Shown here piece after piece: positions 60,901-64,000 of a stretch of 64,000 nt of DNA. The notes under the pieces were generated by a model that was not told the origin of the DNA, did no database searches, and saw nothing but the letters and a program-made list of their open reading frames with translations. Every line of letters starts with the position of its first letter. Positions within the stretch are counted from its first letter, which is position 1. The stretch is from NCBI GenBank assembly GCA_018881555.1, contig JACAXG010000032.1, positions 198,837-262,836 on the forward strand, given 5' to 3'. The stretch comes from Amblyornis subalaris (lineage: Eukaryota; Chordata; Aves; Passeriformes; Ptilonorhynchidae). The translations under genes were made by a program, and so were the position numbers.

Positions 60901-62552
60901 ATGAAAATATGAGCTGTCTCAGTGTTCAAGGTTTGGGGACTTCATATAGGATAAGATAAATGGAAAAGGGAGCATTGAGCACAGGTGGTACCTGTGCTAA
61001 AGGTACTCAGTGTGGCTCATGTTCTCTTCTGGGGAAGAAAGCATTTAATACAGAACCACATTCAGTGTCTGTACTCTTGAGCCTTCTCATTGAGTTACTG
61101 GATAAATAGGGACAAATACTTCTTTAGATCCACTTGATTTTTTTTTCTCACAAGTTGGACGCAATTATTTATAGTCTTTCACTGAGACTAATTTTGCATC
61201 AAAACAAACTTCCACACACAGAACTTTCCCTTCTGTCTNCATTAAAGTATTTGCTAGACCCTTACCCAGAAGTGTGAATAAACTGCTGATGGGTGACCGT
61301 CCCTTTGGGATGTTCAGTTGGCTTCAAAAAACCATGAGAAAGTGAGATCATGACGTACTTGGCCTTCTGCAAATAAAGCATACAGCTGCTACAGCAAAAG
61401 AGCTTGCACCTTAAATACCTTTTCATATATATAACCAAGAGTTATATTCACTTGGTATTTTGGAGGCTTTCCCAAGTCAAGATTATTTTTTTTAAAACCA
61501 TAAGTCATGTTCTCCTCCAGTTTAGAAAATAATTATTGCTCTGGAGGGATACACATGTGCAGTTAAATACAGGTCTGTAGTAAGCNGTGAGCTTTTGATA
61601 ATTGAAACCTTTAAATCTTAGAGGTATTTAAAGATATTTTAATGTCTGAAAGTTTAATGTTGTTCTAAGAAGATCAGGCTGCTGTTTCTTTTTCTACTGC
61701 AATAAAACTTACAAATAAAGGCTTTGGGAGGTGAATTAATGACAGGGACACAGTTTATGCTTGGCACATAAAGGCCAACCAGGTGTTCAGGCCGAGTCAG
61801 CATGGGTTTGTCATGGCAGGAATTGTAAATGAAAATGTTACCTATTCTTTTTTATTTATTTTCGTGGGGTTTTACTTATTTGGGTTTTTCAGTTGTTGTT
61901 TTTGGGGTTTTTTGTCTGTGAATGATGTGAGCAGATATGGAAGGAATGCATGGTAGAACAAAATCCACATCTGCAAGGTAGTTTTTGCTATATCCAGCAA
62001 GAAATAACTTTTCTTGTCAGCCTTTTTTCCTGGACAGGGAAATCTTAAATGTTGAAGAGTCAGTTTCTGAATTATTTTAAGAGGTATTACTGAAGGTGTT
62101 ATTCAGCTCACTTTTTTTTTCTGAAGTGAAATATTGTGGATTTAAGTGCCGAAGTGTGTCCTGTAGTAAAACTTCTGGGTTATTTTCACAAGGATTTTGT
62201 ACATGTTTGACAAGTCTGTGAGAGCTGGAACAGAAGGAATTGGCTTTTACAGGAGTAATTGATCTCCAAAAGCCTTGATTTTAAATAAGGCTTTAGAAAG
62301 TGATAAAATCTACTGTAATTTTCAGTCTGCTTCTAATTCTTGGTATGTTTCTCTGGTAAACTATTCAGTCTCTTGACTAGGTGTGTTTTGTCTTTTTTTC
62401 TTACGACAGAACTAATGGAGAAGTTGTTACCCTTCGACCGAAATCTGAAGTTGAGCCAGTAGCAAAACCAAAGTTAGACTCCGAACCATTACCACTTAGA
62501 CCAAAATCAGTAGAGGTAGATTCACTTGTGGTAAAGAGCTCTAGAGAATCAG
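18760..62552 (+). CDS. CD2AP: CD2AP, CD2-associated protein (partial; coding exons 2-13)
   Basis: Join: 18760-18920, 34767-34920, 38548-38648, 42825-42945, 45307-45491, 48867-48975, 52446-52537, 54128-54232, 56556-56592, 56961-57023, 60388-60547, 62410-62552. The joined reading frame has no stop and gives about 477 residues (2-478). Order: SH3-1, basic linker, SH3-2, GFGDIF linker, SH3-3, proline/lysine-rich region. This order and residue-level similarity match CD2AP. The paralogue SH3KBP1/CIN85 is excluded because SH3-1 begins [13 protein letters not shown]3-2 has the block [19 protein letters not shown], and the region before SH3-3 reads KAKEYCRT. Known role of the family: a cytoplasmic scaffold binding CD2, Cbl proteins, nephrin/podocin, capping protein and endocytic factors. 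Exon 1 with the start codon is upstream of the window; the capping-protein motif and C-terminal coiled coil are downstream. That exon 1 ends in ATGG is inferred from the one-base phase of exon 2. Confidence 0.97.
25417..25440. repeat. Inverted repeat, 9-base arms
   Basis: ACTATTGTT and AACAATAGT are exact reverse complements separated by six bases (CCTAGA). It is an intronic hairpin or symmetrical site with no known function. Confidence 0.85.
28059..28070. repeat. Short (AT)n tract
   Basis: An alternating A/T run in intron 2, probably a small microsatellite. Confidence 0.85.
28457..28484. repeat. AT-rich low-complexity tract
   Basis: TTTATATATATAAAAAATAT followed by ATGCATGT; AT-rich and partly alternating, in intron 2. 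Confidence 0.8.
32568..32601. repeat. T13 ... A9 tract
   Basis: A run of 13 T, then ATAATAAATTAC, then 9 A. The two runs could pair as a hairpin. It is low complexity; the AATAAA inside it is probably fortuitous. Confidence 0.8.
33860..33990 (+). mobile_element. Possible ancient CR1 relic
   Basis: CACTAGATGGGCCATTGATC at 33944-33963 resembles the CR1 3' segment that reads roughly ACTAGATGGGCCA-TGGTCTGA in older CR1 families, and it is followed by a TTCTTCTTGTG tail-like stretch. The upstream 80 bases are only faintly similar. It could be chance. Confidence 0.3.
34767..34920 (+). CDS. CD2AP: CD2AP exon 3: linker between SH3-1 and SH3-2
   Basis: The exon is 154 bases, coding residues 56-106 plus one base (phases 0 to 1). 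It begins [11 protein letters not shown] after an acceptor reading TTGTTTCAG and ends FKK before a GTATGT donor. The centre carries the block [19 protein letters not shown], which is strongly conserved in CD2AP, followed by a Pro-rich QPHPPSK stretch. No folded domain is recognised; the segment is charged and probably disordered. The first base of the next codon (A) completes Arg107 with GG from exon 4. Confidence 0.96.
34921..38547 (+). other. CD2AP: CD2AP intron 3 (3.6 kb)
   Basis: GTATGT donor and GAATCAG acceptor. It contains a short CR1 tail at about 35995-36052 and a C-rich run near 36927-36940. The remainder is unrecognised; open frames in it show no family features. Confidence 0.85.
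35995..36052 (+). mobile_element. CR1 LINE 3' tail remnant
   Basis: TGATCCTCATGGGTCCTTCC AACTGG followed by GGATTCTGTG is the final ~50 bases of a sense-oriented CR1. It is extremely truncated; the left edge is not clear. Confidence 0.7.
38548..38648 (+). CDS. CD2AP: CD2AP exon 4: N-terminal half of SH3-2
   Basis: The exon is 101 bases, residues 107-140 (phases 1 to 0). It starts with a basic patch (RSKKRQ) and then the first SH3 strand [21 protein letters not shown], with the ALYDY equivalent VLFEYIP at 115-121, and ends IDIIDE. The acceptor is TTCCTTGAATCAG and the donor GAG|GTAAGC. SH3-2 is completed by exon 5. In the family this domain, like SH3-1, binds PxxxPR-type ligands. Similarity to mammalian CD2AP is very high. 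Confidence 0.97.
38649..42824 (+). other. CD2AP: CD2AP intron 4 (4.2 kb)
   Basis: GTAAGC donor and TTTTTATACAG acceptor; it splits SH3-2. The minus-strand frame 39283-39759 (158 codons) is the longest open frame in the window, but it contains undetermined bases, has no recognisable motifs and looks like chance. No mobile element is recognised. Confidence 0.85.
42825..42945 (+). CDS. CD2AP: CD2AP exon 5: C-terminal half of SH3-2 and acidic linker
   Basis: The exon is 121 bases, residues 141-180 plus one base (phases 0 to 1). VEEGWW gives the paired Trp145/Trp146 of the ligand groove, and [11 protein letters not shown] supplies Pro158 and the last SH3 strand. The tail [15 protein letters not shown] is acidic. 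Base 42845 is N within the codon AGN, so residue 147 is Ser or Arg; Ser is expected from mammalian CD2AP as remembered. The donor ACAG|GTAGTG is weaker than its neighbours. Reading on through the donor would add nine residues and stop at 42972-42974, overlapping an AATAAA hexamer. Confidence 0.96.
42973..42978 (+). terminator. CD2AP: Candidate intronic poly(A) signal (AATAAA)
   Basis: AATAAA lies 28 bases after the exon 5 donor and overlaps the stop codon (42972-42974) that ends the frame if the donor is ignored. A T/G-containing stretch (CCTGTTGTAATTTGG) follows within about 20-30 bases, as expected for a poly(A) site. Use would give a CD2AP ending shortly after SH3-2 with a nine-residue tail. 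Hexamers occur by chance in AT-rich introns, so this is only a possibility. Confidence 0.25.
43082..43158 (+). CDS. Candidate alternative terminal exon of CD2AP
   Basis: The site TTTAATTTCATTCTAG at 43066-43081 is a plausible acceptor, with a branch-like TTGCTAAGA about 30 bases upstream. Joining the last base of exon 5 to 43082 keeps the frame and gives [20 protein letters not shown] plus LQSKS before a TGA at 43156-43158. Codons are G/A-first-rich as in real exons, and the phase (1) equals that of the canonical exon 6. The product would have about 205 residues with SH3-1 and SH3-2 only. An AATAAA follows at 43431. I know no CD2AP isoform with this tail; it may be chance. Confidence 0.3.
43431..43436 (+). 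terminator. Candidate poly(A) signal downstream of the alternative exon
   Basis: AATAAA followed by GTGTTTTT, a G/T-rich context, about 270 bases after the TGA of the candidate exon. It is only meaningful if that exon is real. Confidence 0.2.
43856..43873. repeat. Poly(T) tract, 18 bases
   Basis: An uninterrupted T run in intron 5. It could be a reverse-oriented retroposon poly(A) remnant or simple sequence; no adjoining element is recognised. Confidence 0.85.
45307..45491 (+). CDS. CD2AP: CD2AP exon 6: linker with conserved GFGDIF block
   Basis: The exon is 185 bases, residues 181-242 (phases 1 to 0). The first third is Ser/Thr/Pro-rich and poorly conserved ([16 protein letters not shown]). 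It is followed by [20 protein letters not shown], the block shared by CD2AP and CIN85 between SH3-2 and SH3-3. The end ([12 protein letters not shown]) is polar and probably disordered. The acceptor is TTATTTTCAG. The donor AAG|GTTTGT has T at +3, which is less common but usable. Two SP/TP sites in the first third are possible proline-directed phosphorylation sites; that is inference only. Confidence 0.95.
45492..48866 (+). other. CD2AP: CD2AP intron 6 (3.4 kb)
   Basis: GTTTGT donor and CTTCATACAG acceptor. It contains a sense-oriented CR1 tail at 46675-46969. The remaining sequence is unrecognised. Confidence 0.85.
46675..46969 (+). mobile_element. CR1 LINE 3' fragment, sense orientation
   Basis: AGATGGAGAGAGACTTTTTA, AATGGCTTTAAACTGAAAGA GGG, CTGTAACAGGTTGCC, GGCTGGACTGGATGGGGCTT TGAACAGCCTGGT, GTCCCTGCTCATGGCAGGGA GTTGGACTTGGATGGTCACT and GGTCCCTTCCA, ending CTGTGATTCTGTGA, are the CR1 3' region in correct order. 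It is diverged and 5'-truncated, with the gene's own orientation. Confidence 0.92.
48867..48975 (+). CDS. CD2AP: CD2AP exon 7: variable linker before SH3-3
   Basis: The exon is 109 bases, 36 codons plus one base (residues 243-278, phases 0 to 1). The acceptor CTTCATACAG and donor AAAAG|GTAAGG are good. The peptide (starting [20 protein letters not shown], ending ESKPK) is only weakly like the mammalian linker: PL at the start and ITKT near the middle are recognisable, and it appears about ten residues longer than the human segment I recall. The frame joins exactly to exons 6 and 8, which is the main support. Base 48944 is N in a GTN codon, so Val is certain regardless. The segment is polar and Lys/Glu-rich, probably a flexible spacer. 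Confidence 0.88.
48976..52445 (+). other. CD2AP: CD2AP intron 7 (3.5 kb)
   Basis: GTAAGG donor and TTGTTCCAG acceptor. It contains a TA/TC-rich simple repeat at 51205-51252. No mobile element or gene is recognised; the region 50640-50900 is slightly GC-richer, with short open frames on both strands that look like chance. Confidence 0.85.
51205..51252. repeat. TA/TC-rich microsatellite
   Basis: A mixed run of (TA), (TATC) and (TC) units such as CATATATGTATATATC and TCTCTATATATCTATCTC. A probable degenerate microsatellite that may vary in length between individuals. Confidence 0.8.
52446..52537 (+). CDS. CD2AP: CD2AP exon 8: N-terminal half of SH3-3
   Basis: The exon is 92 bases, residues 279-309 (phases 1 to 0). 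It reads [20 protein letters not shown] and then [11 protein letters not shown]: the ALYDY-like strand TIFSYEG at 285-291 followed by the acidic RT loop. The acceptor is TGTTCCAG and the donor AAG|GTAAGA. The break point (end of the RT-loop strand, just before the GWW block) is the same as the exon 4/5 break in SH3-2. Confidence 0.97.
52538..54127 (+). other. CD2AP: CD2AP intron 8 (1.6 kb)
   Basis: GTAAGA donor and TTTATTTTAG acceptor; it splits SH3-3 at the same position as intron 4 splits SH3-2. It contains a CR1 tail at 53401-53483 and is otherwise unrecognised. Confidence 0.88.
53401..53483 (+). mobile_element. CR1 LINE 3' tail, sense orientation
   Basis: TGGCATCCCTGCCCATGGCT GGAGGTTTGAACTGGGTGATCTTTAAG, then CCCTTCCAGCCCAAACCAT and AGGATTCTGTGA, is the last ~80 bases of a CR1. 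The upstream 50 bases may also belong to it but are too diverged to say. Confidence 0.85.
54128..54232 (+). CDS. CD2AP: CD2AP exon 9: C-terminal half of SH3-3
   Basis: The exon is 105 bases, residues 310-344, phase 0 on both sides. [17 protein letters not shown] contains Trp316/Trp317; [10 protein letters not shown] contains Pro329 and the last strand; the end is QESDKDFP. The acceptor TTTATTTTAG and donor CCT|GTAAGT are strong. The exon length is a multiple of three, so skipping it would keep the frame but destroy SH3-3. Confidence 0.97.
54233..56555 (+). other. CD2AP: CD2AP intron 9 (2.3 kb)
   Basis: GTAAGT donor, and an acceptor preceded by a long T-rich tract (TTTCTTTTTTTCC...TTTTGCAG). 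No repeat or gene is recognised. Confidence 0.85.
56556..56592 (+). CDS. CD2AP: CD2AP exon 10: start of proline-rich region
   Basis: A 37-base micro-exon coding [12 protein letters not shown] (residues 345-356) plus one base. The Lys/Pro core KPKKPPPP is conserved in both CD2AP and CIN85 directly after SH3-3 and is a class of sequence bound by SH3 domains. It has a long T-rich tract before TTTTGCAG and a GTATGT donor. The exon is too short for ordinary ORF detection. Phases are 0 to 1. Confidence 0.94.
56593..56960 (+). other. CD2AP: CD2AP intron 10 (368 bases)
   Basis: GTATGT donor and TTTGCATTCAG acceptor. It is the shortest intron in the window, and nothing is recognised within it. Confidence 0.9.
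56961..57023 (+). CDS. CD2AP: CD2AP exon 11: proline/lysine-rich segment, symmetric exon
   Basis: The exon is 63 bases, residues 357-377 ([20 protein letters not shown] then K), phase 1 on both sides, between TTTGCATTCAG and AAAAAG|GTAAGG. Aligned by eye, [12 protein letters not shown] corresponds to mammalian EKKYFSLKPEEK. Because it is phase 1-1 and a multiple of three, it could be skipped without frame change. It follows exon 10 after an intron of only 368 bases, the shortest here. Confidence 0.94.
59550..59572. repeat. Perfect inverted repeat with 10-base arms, 3-base loop
   Basis: TTACTGCCCT and AGGGCAGTAA are exact reverse complements separated by ATA. In RNA of either strand this would form a tight hairpin; it is too short by itself for a microRNA precursor. 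No repeat family is recognised. Confidence 0.85.
60017..60070. repeat. Purine-rich GATAAA/GAGATA simple repeat
   Basis: Repeated AAAGAGATA and GAGATAAA units, with a short pyrimidine interruption TTGTCTCT, in intron 11. A degenerate microsatellite. Confidence 0.75.
60388..60547 (+). CDS. CD2AP: CD2AP exon 12: proline-rich SH3-ligand region
   Basis: The exon is 160 bases, residues 378-430 plus two bases (phases 1 to 2). It contains [20 protein letters not shown], a conserved block with PxxP-type motifs that in the family bind SH3 domains of other proteins, and then [18 protein letters not shown]. Mammalian CD2AP has a run of prolines after PKRPEK at this place; here only isolated prolines remain. 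The donor is AA|GTCAGT. A competing GTATGA four bases downstream would put a stop immediately into exon 13 and is rejected. The acceptor is TTATTTTGTCAG. Confidence 0.94.
60548..62409 (+). other. CD2AP: CD2AP intron 12 (1.9 kb)
   Basis: GTCAGT donor and TTTTTCTTACGACAG acceptor. T/G-rich low-complexity sequence lies at 61845-61915. No gene or mobile element is recognised. Confidence 0.85.
62410..62552 (+). CDS. CD2AP: CD2AP exon 13: region after the proline-rich segment
   Basis: The exon is 143 bases plus two from exon 12, residues 431-478 plus one base (phases 2 to 1). It begins [12 protein letters not shown] and includes [20 protein letters not shown] and [12 protein letters not shown]. 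The block [14 protein letters not shown] is a clear CD2AP signature. The acceptor is TTTTTCTTACGACAG and the donor TCAG|GTAAGA. The next exon should start with codons for a VVNFDD-like motif before the capping-protein-binding motif; no such sequence occurs before the window ends. Confidence 0.95.
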
Positions 62553-64000
62553 GTAAGAAAAAAAATGTTCTTTTGGGTCTTTGTGTTTGGATTGCTGTGT
62601 TTTACAGGGTAGGAGTAAGCTTTATGAGTCATTTACTCAAAATGCCACTGANTGCATTTATGCCTGTTCAGTAGGAAGTGTATTTTTTAGAGGTGCCCTA
62701 GGTAGCTGAAGGTAAGAGTCAGGAGGGGATGAACAGATGTCAGGAGGGTATTTGCAGGTAACTGGTGAGCTCTGGGTTGTAACAGTGGGCAGGAAGGGAG
62801 AAATGTAGATAATGGTTTGTTCTTCTAATTTGAAAGCTTGTTTTTTTTGCTGCCACTTGTATCTTGAGTTTTTATGAAGTTGTTTTTCTTACTGGCCGGT
62901 TCTGTTTATTCTGCTCTTGCATTTCAGATNATTTTTGCTTTTCTAGCTAACTTGCAAATTTTTAGTAATGCCGTTACCTTCGACCTCCCATGTTTCAGTT
63001 CAGAGCTATTCTAGACTGTGACTTTATCATACCTTAAATTTGGGCCTTAAAAAGCATGGAGCATTGTACATTTGAGTATCATGCTTATGGCTTTGCTTAA
63101 TGCACCTTGAACCAAACCTCGCATCTCTTTTAATTCTAAATATATCCAGTAAAACTCTTGATGTTGATTAAAGCACCAACATTTGATCATGAGATTCTCT
63201 GAGCAACTGTGTTGATACCTTTTGTCCTTTACTTTCAGTGCAACTGATACCAGACTTCTGTGTCTCTTAGGCAGAGATCAGCTGCTGTGGGCATATTTTT
63301 CTAAACTCTAAATTATTTTTATTTTATGATTAACCACTTCAGAAAAAGCTGTAGTGAGTTGTACCTGCAGTGTTCATCTTGCATATCTGAGATGCAACTT
63401 TTCATGTCAGAAAAGATTTTAGTAATAATAAATTTCAAAATAGCATAACTTTATTTATTTTTTAAGGCCAGTTATTATATTCCAGTTATAGAATAGTTGG
63501 TCCTAAAGTATAATAAATTCATATGGAAAATAAAAATAACCTGAAGCAGTTTATGAACAGAAAAGTGTAATTCTGACTTTTTTCATTGAGCATGTTAAAA
63601 TATGCTTTTTAAGTGTAAATACTTTGTATGAGGAAAGGTTAGTTCATGTTGTGTTTTTAATTCAGAAGTTATATTTTTCTGAGCCACAAAAAGCTGGACT
63701 TGAGCATGTATTAAAATATTGCAGATATCAGTGTTACAGTGAAGTATAAGTTCTTCTTTCACTCCTCAGAAAGTCTCTGCCAATGCTGTGATAGGCCTTG
63801 TTTTAAAGGTTTTGAATTGGCAGTTTAACTATTGCCTCTATGTNAAGATGAGCTTGAGGGGAGCGTACAGAAGAAAGACTGAGGTGAAAGAGGGATGCAA
63901 ACCTGGCCTTAAAAATGTAAGCCTTGTCCTACTACTCAGATTGGATACTAGAAAAGAATTCTTTACTGTGAGGGTGGTGAGGCCCTGGCACAGGATGCCC
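62553..64000 (+). other. CD2AP: CD2AP intron 13, 5' part
   Basis: It begins with a GTAAGA donor and runs to the window edge. No sequence that would code the expected VVNFDD-type start of exon 14 follows any acceptor here. A CR1 fragment enters at about 63936. Confidence 0.85.
63936..64000 (+). mobile_element. CR1 LINE fragment, sense, cut by the window end
   Basis: TTGGATACTAGAAAAGAATTCTTTACTGTGAGGGTGGTGAGGCC is recognisable in parts: GAATTCTTTACTGTGAGGGT GGTGAG and CTGGCACAGGATGCCC match the CR1 3' region. The same segment is used as the start of the conserved tail in other copies. The element should continue for about 200 bases beyond the edge; the 80 bases before 63936 may belong to it. 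Confidence 0.8.

Noticed and set aside
63222..63300. Possible exon 14 after CTTTCAG at 63238
   Set aside because: In the required phase it meets a stop after two codons, and does not resemble the expected CD2AP sequence.
1..64000. Endogenous retrovirus or hepadnavirus-derived sequence, or a bacterial-type defence system
   Set aside because: No LTR pair, polymerase, capsid or CRISPR-like pattern was seen; the window is an ordinary vertebrate gene with introns.

Overview
The window is a stretch of a bird genome holding one protein-coding gene on the + strand: CD2AP (CD2-associated protein, also called CMS), an adaptor with three SH3 domains. The bird assignment rests on several CR1 LINE fragments with the typical avian 3' tail, low overall GC, and long introns. 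One short element (about 2141-2280) has a tRNA-Ile-like head joined to a CR1-like tail. That is the architecture of TguSINE1 of zebra finch and other songbirds, so a passerine is most likely.

Layout: 1-18759 is the 3' part of a very long intron 1; exon 1 (5'UTR, start codon, first base of codon 2) lies upstream. Twelve coding exons follow: 18760-18920, 34767-34920, 38548-38648, 42825-42945, 45307-45491, 48867-48975, 52446-52537, 54128-54232, 56556-56592, 56961-57023, 60388-60547 and 62410-62552. All have AG acceptors and GT donors, and they join without a break in reading frame (1431 bases, residues 2-478 if exon 1 supplies only Met plus one base). The remainder of the protein is beyond the right edge: the capping-protein-binding motif, the actin-binding part and the C-terminal coiled coil, about 160 residues by comparison with human CD2AP as I remember it. 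Coding sequence is only about 2.2% of the window.

Domain order in the encoded part: SH3-1 (exon 2), basic/serine linker (exon 3), SH3-2 (exons 4+5), a linker with the conserved GFGDIF block (exons 6-7), SH3-3 (exons 8+9), and a proline/lysine-rich region (exons 10-13). CD2AP couples receptors and Cbl ubiquitin ligases to endocytosis and to actin capping, and anchors nephrin/podocin at the kidney slit diaphragm.

Introns contain CR1 fragments on both strands (about 9983-10293, 10870-11507, 15145-15343 with 15619-15740, 35995-36052, 46675-46969, 53401-53483, and one cut by the right edge), the SINE, short AT-rich or purine-rich simple repeats, and otherwise unrecognised sequence. No second gene, RNA gene, CRISPR array or bacterial-type system was seen. 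The points most worth following up are a frame-compatible candidate alternative terminal exon and an intronic poly(A) signal in intron 5, the apparent loss of the polyproline run in exon 12, the homologous intron positions in SH3-2 and SH3-3, and the uneven distribution of single N bases.
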